The notes: generated by a model from the letters alone, not told the origin. 17,584 nucleotides of DNA from Aquificota bacterium (GCA_013153795.1 JAADDV010000064.1:1-17584), one strand, 5' to 3'; counted from the stretch's first letter, positions 6,493-15,496 are shown. Numbers and translations are program-made.

Positions 6493-8619
6493 ATGATAGG
6501 TAAAACATATCTCCTAGAAATAGGAACTGAAGAACTTCCCCCAAAAGCGATAGATAGCGCATTAAAATTTTTTGATGAAACATTAGAAAAAAAATTTAAA
6601 AATTTCTTTCTCATAGATTCTCCAGAAAATATACAGATTTATGCAACCCCTAGAAGACTTGCTTTTATATTGAAAAATCTTTCAGAAAAAGAACCTGACC
6701 AGGAAAAAATAATTCTGGGTCCTCCTGCAAAAGTAGCTATTGATGAAAATGGAAAATACACAAAAGCTGCCTTAGCTTTTGCTTCTAAAAATAACATAGA
6801 TATAGACCAGCTTCAGATAATAGAAAATGAAAAAGGAAAATATATCGGTGCTATTGTAAAAATAGAAGGGAAAAAACTGGAAGAGTTTTTAGAAAAAGAA
6901 ATCCCTTCTCTTATAAAAGAGATTCCATTTCCAAAAACAATGAAATGGAATGAAACAGGATTTAGATTTTCTAGACCTATAAGATGGATTGTTTCACTTC
7001 TTGACAATAAAGTTATTCCTTTTGAGATAGCTGGTGTCAAAGCTGATAGATATACTCATCTTCATAGATTTATGACAAAACCTGTAGGAAGAGGAGAAAG
7101 GAAAGAAATACCAAATGCTTCTTCTTACGAGGAAATAACAAAACTTGGATTTATTATTGCAAAATATGAGGATAGAAAGAAAGCAATAGAAACCCAGATA
7201 ACAGGTTTTGCAGATAGAATAAATGCTCAGGCTATTTTAGATGAAGAGCTTTTAGATGAAGTTACAAATCTTACAGAGTTTCCTGTAGGTATCCTTGGAG
7301 ACTTTTCCCCTGAATACCTGATTCTTCCTAAGGAAGTGATTATAACAGTATGTAAAGTTCATCAAAGATATTTTAATTTTGAAAAAGATGGAAAACTTAT
7401 TCCAAAATTTTTAGCCTTTTCTAATACTGCTGTTCCTGATAGAGAAGTTGTTCAAAAAGGTTATGAAAAAGTCTTAAAAGCACGTCTTGAAGATGCGTTA
7501 TTTTTCTATGAGGAAGATTTAAAACATAATCTGGAAGACTTTTATCCTAAGCTTGCTGGTATTCAGTTTCATCAAAAGCTAGGCTCGATGCTTGAGAAGG
7601 TAGAAAGAAATGGAAATATTGCTTTACTTTTAGCAAAAGAAACAGGATTTGAAAATGTTCAAGATTTAAAAAGGGCAAACAAACTTTCAAAATGCGACCT
7701 TTTAACAGAGATGGTAAAAGAGTTTGATGAGCTTCAAGGTATAATGGGAATGCATTATGCCTTGAAACAAGGGGAGAAAGAAGAGGTCGCAAAGGCTATA
7801 TATGAACATTATTTACCAAAAACCTCTGATGATGAGCTTCCTGCTACAAAGATAGGGACATTACTTGCGCTGGCAGATAAGCTAGATACAGTTGTTTCAT
7901 TCCTTTCTATTGGAGAAAAACCAAAAGCTTCAGCAGACCCGTTTGGCATTAGAAGAGCTGCCATTGGTATAGTAAGACTTCTTGTTGAAAAAGAAATAGA
8001 TATTGATTTAAAAGACTTTTTAGAAAAAATAAAAGAAGAAGCCCAGAAAGAAAAAATTCTAAAATTTGCAGATATAAATAAAAACTGGAAAACAGTTTTC
8101 GATGAAGAAGTTATCCCTGAAGTTTTAGAGTTTATAAAAGGAAGATTCATCTCATATATGAGAGAAAAAGGTTTTAGCACTGACATAATAAATTCAGTTG
8201 TTGAAACAGGTTCCTTTAATCTTTATAGGAACTTCTTAAAGATCAAATCTATTCAAGAGTTTAAAGAAAATCCTGAGTTTAACGATGTTATGACTGTATT
8301 TAAAAGGGTAGGAAGAATAATTCCTAAAGACTTTAAAGAAAGCTTTTCCGAAGATTTACTAGAAAAGAAAGAAGAAAAAGAACTTTATAAAAAGTTTAAA
8401 GAGATAGAGGAAGGTTTTAATAAAGAAATAGAAAACAAAGATTATAAAAAAGCTATAGAAAAGCTCCTAGAGCTAAAGCCCTATATAGATAACTTTTTTG
8501 ATAATGTTATGGTTATGGTTGAAGATGAGAAGCTTAAAAATAATAGACTTTCTCTAATGAAAAAAATAGACAGTTTGTTTAAAAAACTTGCTGATTTTAC
8601 AAAGATAACAACGTTATAA
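6493..8619 (+). CDS. glyS: Glycyl-tRNA synthetase beta subunit
   Basis: Beta chain of the tetrameric GlyRS, required for tRNA-Gly recognition and charging with GlyQ. The 708 aa fit the family (680-710). Recognisable segments in order: GTEELPP (11-17), ATPRRLAFIL (51-60), the KTMKWNETGFRFSRPIRW segment, the HD-like domain with DKLD (462-465) and DPFGIRRAA (482-490), and a helical anticodon-binding C-terminus ending in a basic stretch. The ATG at 6493 follows AAAGAGGCAGG. There are 67 bases between the glyQ stop and this ATG, and ppsA begins 27 bases downstream, so the three genes are probably one transcript. Nothing appears truncated. Confidence 0.97.
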   Translation: MIGKTYLLEIGTEELPPKAIDSALKFFDETLEKKFKNFFLIDSPENIQIYATPRRLAFILKNLSEKEPDQEKIILGPPAKVAIDENGKYTKAALAFASKNNIDIDQLQIIENEKGKYIGAIVKIEGKKLEEFLEKEIPSLIKEIPFPKTMKWNETGFRFSRPIRWIVSLLDNKVIPFEIAGVKADRYTHLHRFMTKPVGRGERKEIPNASSYEEITKLGFIIAKYEDRKKAIETQITGFADRINAQAILDEELLDEVTNLTEFPVGILGDFSPEYLILPKEVIITVCKVHQRYFNFEKDGKLIPKFLAFSNTAVPDREVVQKGYEKVLKARLEDALFFYEEDLKHNLEDFYPKLAGIQFHQKLGSMLEKVERNGNIALLLAKETGFENVQDLKRANKLSKCDLLTEMVKEFDELQGIMGMHYALKQGEKEEVAKAIYEHYLPKTSDDELPATKIGTLLALADKLDTVVSFLSIGEKPKASADPFGIRRAAIGIVRLLVEKEIDIDLKDFLEKIKEEAQKEKILKFADINKNWKTVFDEEVIPEVLEFIKGRFISYMREKGFSTDIINSVVETGSFNLYRNFLKIKSIQEFKENPEFNDVMTVFKRVGRIIPKDFKESFSEDLLEKKEEKELYKKFKEIEEGFNKEIENKDYKKAIEKLLELKPYIDNFFDNVMVMVEDEKLKNNRLSLMKKIDSLFKKLADFTKITTL

Positions 8620-8646
8620 ACGATAGAATAGACAGGAGGATAAATT

Positions 8647-11106
8647 ATGTCTGACAAAAAATTAGTTGTCTGGCTAAATGAAGTTGGAATGGAAGATGTG
8701 GAGCTGGTTGGAGGGAAAAATGCTTCCCTAGGAGAAATGATAAAAGGGCTTTCTCCTATGGGAATAAAGATTCCAATGGGTTATGTAGTAACAGCAGACG
8801 CTTACAGATATTTTATTGAGTATAACAATCTTCAAGAAAAAATCAAGGAAGCTTTAAAAGGATTAAACCCAAATGATGTTTTTGACCTTCAAAAGAGAGG
8901 ACTTACTGTTAGAGAAATGATTAAAGGTGGTAAATTCCCAGAAGATTTAAGACAACAGATTTTAGACTATTATGCAAAACTTAGTGAAATGTATGGGCAG
9001 CACAGAGTTGATGTTGCTGTTCGTTCTTCTGCAACAGCTGAAGACCTTCCTGATGCTTCATTTGCTGGACAGCAAGAGACATATCTAAACATAAAGGGAG
9101 ATGAAACTCTTTTAACGGCTATTAAAAACTGTTTTGCATCTTTATTTACTGATAGGGCAATCTCTTACAGGGAAGCTTTTGGTTTTGACCATTTTTCTAT
9201 TGGACTTGCTGTTGGTGTTCAGAAAATGGTTCGTTCTGACCTCGCTTCTGCAGGAGTTGGATTTTCTTTAGATACAGAAAGTGGTTTCAAAGATGTTGTT
9301 CTCATAAATGGTTCGTATGGTCTTGGTGAAATGGTTGTCCAAGGAGCAGTAACTCCAGATGAATGGCTTGTTTTCAAACCAACATTTAAGCAAGGATATG
9401 AGGCTATTATAGAAAAGAAACTTGGAAAGAAAACCCATAAAATGGTTTATGGAACAACTGAAGAAGAAAGAGTAAAAATAGTTCCTGTTCCTGAAGAGAA
9501 GCAAAAGCAGTTTTGTCTTACAGATGAAGAAGTTTTAAAACTTGCTGACTGGATTATGAAAATAGAAGAGTATTATTCAAACAAATACGGAAAATGGACT
9601 CCTATGGATGTTGAGTGGGCAAAGGATGGAGAAATAAACGAATTGTTTATTGTTCAGGCTAGACCTGAAACTATCCACTCAAGAAAAGACCACTCAAAAA
9701 TCACTGTTTATAAAATCACTGAACCTTATGAAGAAAGAAAGAAAAAAGTTCTCGTCCAAGGAATAGCAGTAGGGGACAAAGTTGCAACAGGAAATGTAAA
9801 GCTTATGTATTCCCTTGAAGATGCAAAGGATTTCAAACCGGGAGATGTTCTTGTTACAGATATGACAGACCCAGACTGGGAACCGATAATGAAACAGGCT
9901 TCAGCTATTGTTACAAATAGAGGTGGTAGAACGTGCCACGCTGCTATTGTTGCTAGAGAGCTTGGTGTTCCAGCTGTTGTTGGGACTGGGAATGCTACTG
10001 AAGTTTTAAAAGATGGCCAGCTTGTTACTGTTTCCTGTGCTGAGGGAGATGTTGGATATGTTTATGATGGAAAGATAGAGTATGAAGTAGAAGAAGTTGA
10101 TATAAATACACTGCCAAAAACAAAAACTCCTATTATGATGAATGTTGCATCTCCAGAAGGTGCCTTTGATTTTTCATTCCTTCCAAATGCAGGAGTAGGA
10201 CTTGCTAGAGAAGAGTTTATTATTAATAACTACATAGGCATACATCCTCTTGCTCTTATAAGATTTGATGAAATAAAAGAAAAAGACCCAGAAATAGCAA
10301 AAATTATAGAAGACAAAACATTTGGATATGATAACAAGGAAGAGTATTACATTAAAAAACTTTCATATGGAATAGCAAAAATAGCAGCAGCATTTTATCC
10401 AAAACCTGTTATTGTCAGATTCTCTGACTTTAAATCAAATGAGTATGCAAACCTTATAGGTGGAAAATATTTTGAACCTAAAGAAGAAAATCCAATGATA
10501 GGATGGAGAGGAGCTTCAAGATACTACTCTCCACAGTTTAAAGAAGCTTTTGGTTTAGAGTGTAAAGCTATCCTTAGAGTAAGAAATAAAATGGGACTTA
10601 CAAATGTAAAGGTTATGGTTCCTTTCTGCAGAACTCCTGAGGAAGGAGAAAAAGTTCTTAAAGTAATGGAAGAGTATGGTCTTAAAAAAGGTGAAAATGG
10701 ACTTGAAGTTTATGTAATGTGTGAGCTTCCTTCTAACGTGGTGTTAGCAGACCAATTTTCAGAGCATTTTGATGGATTTTCTATTGGTTCAAACGATTTA
10801 ACCCAGCTTACTCTTGGATTAGACAGAGACTCATCTCTTGTTGCTCATCTTTATGATGAAAGAAATGAAGCTGTAAAAAGACTTATTGCTCAGGTGATAA
10901 AAACAGCTAAAGCCCACGGAAGAAAAATTGGTATTTGTGGTCAGGGACCTTCAGATTATCCAGATTTTGCCCAGTTTTTAGTTGAACAAGGTATAGATAC
11001 AATTTCAATAAATCCAGATGCCGTTTTAAAAACAACAAAAGCTATTTATGAAATAGAGAAAAAACTTGGTCTGCATTCAGAAGAAGAAACACCAAAATCC
11101 ACATAA
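8647..11106 (+). CDS. ppsA: Phosphoenolpyruvate synthase (pyruvate, water dikinase)
   Basis: Converts pyruvate, ATP and water to PEP, AMP and phosphate; in autotrophs using the reductive TCA cycle it is the entry step to gluconeogenesis. The 819 aa contain the three expected domains: N-terminal ATP-grasp with VRSSATAEDLPDASFAGQQ (125-143) and QARPET (337-342), the swivelling phosphohistidine domain with GGRTCHAAIVARELGVPAVV and catalytic His431, and the C-terminal PEP/pyruvate barrel with GFSIGSNDLTQLTLGLDRDS (710-729) and catalytic Cys764 in GICGQG. AGGAGG lies upstream of the ATG. All key residues are intact. It follows glyS closely and ends at a clear terminator, so it is the last gene of its transcript. 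Confidence 0.98.
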   Translation: MSDKKLVVWLNEVGMEDVELVGGKNASLGEMIKGLSPMGIKIPMGYVVTADAYRYFIEYNNLQEKIKEALKGLNPNDVFDLQKRGLTVREMIKGGKFPEDLRQQILDYYAKLSEMYGQHRVDVAVRSSATAEDLPDASFAGQQETYLNIKGDETLLTAIKNCFASLFTDRAISYREAFGFDHFSIGLAVGVQKMVRSDLASAGVGFSLDTESGFKDVVLINGSYGLGEMVVQGAVTPDEWLVFKPTFKQGYEAIIEKKLGKKTHKMVYGTTEEERVKIVPVPEEKQKQFCLTDEEVLKLADWIMKIEEYYSNKYGKWTPMDVEWAKDGEINELFIVQARPETIHSRKDHSKITVYKITEPYEERKKKVLVQGIAVGDKVATGNVKLMYSLEDAKDFKPGDVLVTDMTDPDWEPIMKQASAIVTNRGGRTCHAAIVARELGVPAVVGTGNATEVLKDGQLVTVSCAEGDVGYVYDGKIEYEVEEVDINTLPKTKTPIMMNVASPEGAFDFSFLPNAGVGLAREEFIINNYIGIHPLALIRFDEIKEKDPEIAKIIEDKTFGYDNKEEYYIKKLSYGIAKIAAAFYPKPVIVRFSDFKSNEYANLIGGKYFEPKEENPMIGWRGASRYYSPQFKEAFGLECKAILRVRNKMGLTNVKVMVPFCRTPEEGEKVLKVMEEYGLKKGENGLEVYVMCELPSNVVLADQFSEHFDGFSIGSNDLTQLTLGLDRDSSLVAHLYDERNEAVKRLIAQVIKTAKAHGRKIGICGQGPSDYPDFAQFLVEQGIDTISINPDAVLKTTKAIYEIEKKLGLHSEEETPKST

Positions 11107-11117
11107 TAGTTGTCTTT

Positions 11118-11147
11118 AAAGGGCACCTTTAAAGGTGTCCTTTTTTT
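11118..11147 (+). terminator. Intrinsic terminator after ppsA
   Basis: AAAGGGCACC (11118-11127) pairs with GGTGTCCTTT (11134-11143) with one G-U pair; the central TTTAAA can extend the stem. Seven T residues run from 11141 to 11147. It sits 11 bases after the ppsA stop and closes the glyQ-glyS-ppsA unit before the pil genes. Confidence 0.9.
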
Positions 11148-11225
11148 CTCCGAAAAAATATAAAAGCTTAATTTTGTTAAATTTTATATAAAATTTTGCC
11201 ATCAAGAAATTTAGTGGAGAAAAGT

Positions 11226-12176
11226 ATGAAATTATCTAATATATTTAGGCTGCCTTTTACCTCCAAAGAAAAAGTATCTTTAGGAATACAGCTAGATAAA
11301 AATTTTGCCAGAGTAGCTGTTTTAGAAAAAGAAGGAAAAGATTTTATTTTACCTGTTATGCCTTTTGAAGTAGATTTACCTGAGGATACAGAACAGGCAG
11401 GATTAATTCTTAGAGACCAACTTGATAAAAGAGATATTAAAATAAAAAATGCTGTTGTAAGTATACCTATAGGCTCTACTCTTTATAAAACATTAAAACT
11501 TCCTAAACTTTCTCCTCAAGAGCTTGAAGAAGCTGTTGAATGGAATATAAGAGAGGATATTAAAAGTTTAAAAGGTAGCACCGTTTATGATTATGACATA
11601 ATCAGTGAAGATGAAAATGTTTATCATATTATAGTAGTTATTGCAAAAATTGATGAGATTGAAGAAGCAAAAGAAATTTTATACTATGCAGGCATAACTC
11701 CAGATATTATAGATTCAGAAGGTATTGCTTTAATTAATTTAGCTAATCTTCAAAAAGAAAAAGACCCAGCTTTAAAAGAAGAAAATAATTTATGTATATT
11801 ACATCTAGATTATAACGAGTCTTATTTAGTTTTTCTTCACAATACTATATTTGTTCAAACATTAAACTTTGATGCTAAAAAATACGAAGAAGTAAATCCA
11901 AATGAAAAAGAAAAAATTGTAGATAAGTTGATTAAAGAAATAAACTATTTTTTTCTTACAATTAGTGAACCTAGAAGTATATTTACTTCTGGTTTGTTTG
12001 TAAAATTTCCAGAAATACAAGCTTATATGCAATTAAAATTCTCTACAAGATTTGCCCTTATTGAACTAGACCCTGTAAAAGCTTTGAACCTTGAATATGA
12101 AGGAAAAAAATCTCTTAGCTTATATTCTGTTCCTCTAGGGCTAGCCTATAGGAGATTTGAAGATGATAAAGATTAA
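11226..12176 (+). CDS. pilM: Type IV pilus assembly protein PilM (actin-like ATPase)
   Basis: Cytoplasmic actin-fold protein that binds the N-terminus of PilN and links the pilus motor to the alignment complex. The start is ATG 11226 (316 aa) with GGAG six bases upstream; an in-frame TTG at 11196 has no such site. After a short lead the first phosphate-binding strand region LGIQLDKNFARVAVLEKEG (19-37) appears, followed by VVSIPIGSTLYKTLKLP and the EELEEAVEWNIREDI type helix typical of PilM, then IVVIAKIDEIEEAKEIL and the IDSEGIALINLA region. The usual family length is about 340-350, so this one is slightly compact. It opens the pil cluster and overlaps pilN by 14 bases. Confidence 0.88.
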   Translation: MKLSNIFRLPFTSKEKVSLGIQLDKNFARVAVLEKEGKDFILPVMPFEVDLPEDTEQAGLILRDQLDKRDIKIKNAVVSIPIGSTLYKTLKLPKLSPQELEEAVEWNIREDIKSLKGSTVYDYDIISEDENVYHIIVVIAKIDEIEEAKEILYYAGITPDIIDSEGIALINLANLQKEKDPALKEENNLCILHLDYNESYLVFLHNTIFVQTLNFDAKKYEEVNPNEKEKIVDKLIKEINYFFLTISEPRSIFTSGLFVKFPEIQAYMQLKFSTRFALIELDPVKALNLEYEGKKSLSLYSVPLGLAYRRFEDDKD

Positions 12177-12777
12177 TTTAAACCCTGACAAGAAAAAAAC
12201 CAAAGTTAGAATAAAAAGACCCGGATTTAAAGCTCCTTCTTTTTCTGCCCCAAAAGAAGGTCTTATATATCTTGCTATTCCTGTTATAGCTTTGATACTA
12301 GAATTTGCTTATTTAATGTATTTACACATTGAAACAAAAAAACTTGAACAAAGAAAACAACAACTTTTAGTGGAAAGGACTAAATATAGAGTAGCAAAAA
12401 GACAAATAGATATGTTAAAAGCTAAAATAAAAGAAGCTGAAAGAATGAAAGATGAAGTTACTTTAAAAATAAATATTTATAACAAACTTGCCAAAGAAAA
12501 AACAGATTTTGCAAATATTTTATATTCTATATCTCAAAGTGTTCCTGATGGAATATGGCTAACTAATTTAGATATATCGCGAAATCAATCTAAACTTAAA
12601 GGTTTTACATTTGACCCTCAATATATCTCAGTTTTTTATCAAAATTTAAAAAAATATTATGAAGATATCATATTTAAATCAACACAGAGAAAAGAACATC
12701 GAAAAACTATAGTTTATTACTCTTTTGATTTTAATATGAAAAACTGGAAAAAGTCCGAAAAGTCTCCTACAAACTAG
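12163..12777 (+). CDS. pilN: Type IV pilus inner-membrane protein PilN
   Basis: Bitopic inner-membrane protein of the pilus alignment complex, 204 aa from ATG 12163. GGAG lies 8 bases upstream; an in-frame TTG two codons earlier is too close to it. The cytoplasmic N-terminus MIKINLNPDKKK matches the IN-LNP/LLP peptide that PilN inserts into PilM, here extended by a basic, Pro/Ser-containing linker. One membrane helix (about 34-54) is followed by a charged coiled coil (about 56-105) and a periplasmic alpha/beta domain with the PDGIWLTNLDISRNQSKLKG segment characteristic of the family. The overlap with pilM and its position before pilO support the call. Sequence conservation is low in this family, so context carries weight. 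Confidence 0.88.
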   Translation: MIKINLNPDKKKTKVRIKRPGFKAPSFSAPKEGLIYLAIPVIALILEFAYLMYLHIETKKLEQRKQQLLVERTKYRVAKRQIDMLKAKIKEAERMKDEVTLKINIYNKLAKEKTDFANILYSISQSVPDGIWLTNLDISRNQSKLKGFTFDPQYISVFYQNLKKYYEDIIFKSTQRKEHRKTIVYYSFDFNMKNWKKSEKSPTN

Positions 12778-12790
12778 TGGAGGAACAAAA

Positions 12791-13462
12791 TTGGATTTAG
12801 ATAATATAAAAAATCAATGGAATGAGGCTCCGGGCTGGCAAAAACTTTTAGTTGTTTCTCTTATAACAGGAGCTTTAACATATTTTTTGTATGCATTAGT
12901 TATAACAGAAAAAATAAATCAAAAAAAGGCTCTTGAAAGGGAAGTTTCTTTTTTAGAAAAGGAAGTAGCAAGACTAAAAAAAGCTTCTCAACCAAGAATA
13001 AAGAAAAGATTAATGAATAAATTAAAGGAATTAGAAAAAGAAATAGCTCTTTTAAATCAAAAAATGGAATATCTAAAGAAAATAATACCTGAAAAGGAAG
13101 ACCCTCAATATCTTTTAAATTTTTTAGCTCAAGGAGCTAAAACCTCAGGTATGATTTTAGAAAAATTTCAAATATCCAAACCAGAAAATGCTATTATTGG
13201 TTATAGCCAATCAAAAAATGAACTAACAATAAAAAAAGGAAATAATAAAAAGCCTTCAAAAAGAGAGATAAGTTTAAAAAGAATAGGGATTACTTTAGAT
13301 TTATATGGAGACTTACAAAGTTTGTATAGATTTATAACCTATATAGGAAAAAGCAGACGTTATATACGAATAGACAATCTTAAAATAAGTAAACAAAAGA
13401 ATATTTTAAAGACAAAACTTTTATTATCAACATTTTATCTGCCAGAAAGGAGGAAAAAATGA
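12791..13462 (+). CDS. pilO: Type IV pilus inner-membrane protein PilO
   Basis: Partner of PilN in the inner-membrane alignment complex, 223 aa. The start is TTG at 12791, chosen because GGAGG is 7 bases upstream and no ATG is in register nearby. A cytoplasmic N-terminus with NQWNEAPGWQKLL precedes one membrane helix (about 17-38), a long coiled coil (about 42-98, Lys/Glu-rich) and a periplasmic domain whose YGDLQSLYRFITYIGKSRRYIRIDNLKIS segment is the recognisable PilO ferredoxin-like core. A Lys/Asn-rich loop (about 145-165) breaks the domain. The stop overlaps the next start by four bases (ATGA). Confidence 0.88.
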   Translation: MDLDNIKNQWNEAPGWQKLLVVSLITGALTYFLYALVITEKINQKKALEREVSFLEKEVARLKKASQPRIKKRLMNKLKELEKEIALLNQKMEYLKKIIPEKEDPQYLLNFLAQGAKTSGMILEKFQISKPENAIIGYSQSKNELTIKKGNNKKPSKREISLKRIGITLDLYGDLQSLYRFITYIGKSRRYIRIDNLKISKQKNILKTKLLLSTFYLPERRKK

Positions 13463-13692
13463 AATATATATTAGTTTGTATATTAAGCTTTTTTTCCTTT
13501 TCTCTCGCCTCTGATGTTTTTATAGAATTAAAAAATACAGTTGGCTATATAAAAGTGAAAAATGGAAATAATTATTTAATAGTTGAAACAGAAGAAGGAG
13601 CAAAATTAATAAAAACCAGGAAAGACCCCGAAAAGATATTGAAAGGTGATATTGGAATTTCGAAGGAAGATTTAAAAATAATTGGAGAGTGA
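13459..13692 (+). CDS. Unrecognised small exported protein in the pilP position
   Basis: 77-aa protein between pilO and pilQ, where pilP usually lies. AGGAGG precedes the ATG, which overlaps the pilO stop (ATGA). Residues 1-18 form a signal peptide (Lys2, hydrophobic core, likely cleavage after SLA), giving a mature chain of about 59 residues rich in beta-type sequence: FIELKNTVGYIKVKNGNNYL, then IVETEEGAKLIKTR, then a short acidic-basic tail. There is a Cys at position 7 but no lipobox, so it is not the lipoprotein PilP, which is also about twice as long. It may be a reduced functional counterpart that links PilN/PilO to PilQ, but no homology to PilP can be seen by eye. Function unknown. Confidence 0.75.
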   Translation: MKYILVCILSFFSFSLASDVFIELKNTVGYIKVKNGNNYLIVETEEGAKLIKTRKDPEKILKGDIGISKEDLKIIGE

Positions 13693-13699
13693 GAGAAAA

Positions 13700-15496
13700 A
13701 TGAAAAGAATAAATATATGTGCCCTGATAGCTTTTATTCTCCTGACCAGTAATTCAGTTTTTGCAGGGAAACAGATTTCTGCAGAATTTTTTGGGGCTAA
13801 ACTTGGAACAGTAGTTGATGCTCTTTCTAAAATAGCTAATAAAAATATTATTTGGGATAGAGAAGCTGTTAAGAAAAAAGATAGTTTGGTTTATTTATCT
13901 TTTAGAAAACCTGTTGATGTAGATAAAGTTTTTAAGCTTATTTTAAAAAATTATGGGCTTATTTATGTAAAACAGGGCAATATTTATGAAATAAAAGTTG
14001 CAGATACAGCATTGTTTACATTACCTCCTATAGTAACAAAATATCTTGGGAAAAATGTTTTTGATGGACTTGTAGAATTAATAAAAAGTAATGTTTCATC
14101 ATCTGCAGAAGTTAAAGTTTACCCAACAGGGAATGCTATATCTGTTTGGGATACAAAAGAAAATATAAATAAACTTAGAACTCTTGTAGAAGAATACCTA
14201 AAGCCTATTGTAGCAGAAGCAGAAAAGTTAGCAAAAACAGAAGAAGAAAAAATGCAAAAACTTAGAGAATTAGAAGCAAAAAAAGCAGAAGTAGAATCTT
14301 TACTTATAAAAAAAGAAGTTTATGTAGACCCAGAAAAATTTAAAGATATTGAGGATGAGCTTATAAGTGCTTTGTCTTCTTATGGTAGTTATAAATACGA
14401 CCCAAAAACAGGAAAATTAACTATCATAGAAATGAAAACAAATCTTCCAAAAATATCTAAAATAATTGCTAAAGCTCAAAAAATTCATATTAGAACAAAA
14501 TGTTATTATGTAAGAGCTTTAGAGCCTGCTGAACTTTTAATGACTATTAAAGAAAACTACCTTTCAAAGTATGGCTCTATAATTTTTAAATCTAAAGAAA
14601 TATCAAGAGCTTTAGGTGTGGAAAAAGAAGCAGGTAGAGAAGGAGGAAGAACATCAGCTAGAGAAAAAGAAAAAAGCATTATAACCTCTTTACCAAAACT
14701 ATGTATCACTGATAAACCTGAAATTATAGAAAAAATTTATAAAGATTTTTCAGAGCTTTTATTAAAAAGACCTTATCAAATTGCTATAGAAGCTAGAATC
14801 GTTCAGGTAGAATCTGGATATAAAAAAGACTTAGGAATTCAGTGGACTCCATCTGGTATAGGTTCAATTGGGGATATAGGTTACTCTTTAGGTAGAGGGT
14901 CTATAACAAATTTCATGTTTGATTTTCCTGCTCAAAATGTTGCAACTGGAAAAGGAGCTTCTATTTCTATAGGTCTTGTAAAAGTACCTAACTTTAGTTT
15001 AGACCTTCAACTTTCTGCTTTAGAACAAATAGGAAAATCTAAACTTTTATCTAGACCAAAAATAGTTACAATAGATGGAGAAGGAGCAGAGATTTCCCAA
15101 GGTATAGAAATTCCTTATCAGTCATCCTCAGCTCAATATGGAACAAATGTTCAATTTAAAGAAGCTGTATTAAAGCTTAATGTAATACCAAGAACAACAC
15201 CAGATGGAAATATTATTATGAATATAGAGCTTACTCAAGATTTTCCTGATTTTGGAAAAGCTGTATTAGGGCAACCACCAATATCTACAAAATCCATCAC
15301 AAGTAAAGTAATAGCTAAAGATGGGACAACTATTGTTATTGGTGGTATTTTAGAGAAATCAGAAGAAATAGCAGAATATGGTGTTCCTGGCCTTAGAAAA
15401 ATTCCTTTATTAGGGTGGTTGTTTAAAAATAAATCTATCAATATAACAAACAAAGAATTATTAATTTTTATAACTCCAAAAATCATATATGAATAA
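13700..15496 (+). CDS. pilQ: Type IV pilus secretin PilQ
   Basis: Outer-membrane multimeric channel for the pilus. The start is ATG 13700 (598 aa), which gives a clean signal peptide (MKRINI..., cleavage after SVFA, residue 22); an in-frame TTG at 13682 would add six charged residues. Order: STN/N0 domain (about 25-105), a ring domain (108-168), a charged helical insert (about 168-207), two further small alpha/beta units (212-262 and 265-350, interrupted by a charged loop at 305-327), then the secretin domain (355-598) with VPNFSLDLQLSALEQIGKSK, LLSRPKIVTIDGEGAEISQG and the C-terminal GVPGLRKIPLLGWLFKNKS. No AMIN peptidoglycan-binding domain is visible, unlike many PilQ proteins. A GspD-type secretin is the alternative, but the pilMNO context argues for PilQ. 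Confidence 0.92.
   Translation: MKRINICALIAFILLTSNSVFAGKQISAEFFGAKLGTVVDALSKIANKNIIWDREAVKKKDSLVYLSFRKPVDVDKVFKLILKNYGLIYVKQGNIYEIKVADTALFTLPPIVTKYLGKNVFDGLVELIKSNVSSSAEVKVYPTGNAISVWDTKENINKLRTLVEEYLKPIVAEAEKLAKTEEEKMQKLRELEAKKAEVESLLIKKEVYVDPEKFKDIEDELISALSSYGSYKYDPKTGKLTIIEMKTNLPKISKIIAKAQKIHIRTKCYYVRALEPAELLMTIKENYLSKYGSIIFKSKEISRALGVEKEAGREGGRTSAREKEKSIITSLPKLCITDKPEIIEKIYKDFSELLLKRPYQIAIEARIVQVESGYKKDLGIQWTPSGIGSIGDIGYSLGRGSITNFMFDFPAQNVATGKGASISIGLVKVPNFSLDLQLSALEQIGKSKLLSRPKIVTIDGEGAEISQGIEIPYQSSSAQYGTNVQFKEAVLKLNVIPRTTPDGNIIMNIELTQDFPDFGKAVLGQPPISTKSITSKVIAKDGTTIVIGGILEKSEEIAEYGVPGLRKIPLLGWLFKNKSINITNKELLIFITPKIIYE

Noticed and set aside
7547..8186. Minus-strand open frames inside glyS
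   Set aside because: Antisense shadows of a well-conserved gene; products are Ser/Phe/Leu-rich as expected from reverse-complemented Lys/Glu codons.
9268..9504. Minus-strand open frame inside ppsA
   Set aside because: Opposite the conserved ATP-grasp domain; no start context or family resemblance.
15235..15486. Minus-strand open frame inside the pilQ secretin domain
   Set aside because: Antisense to the most conserved part of PilQ; no independent coding evidence.
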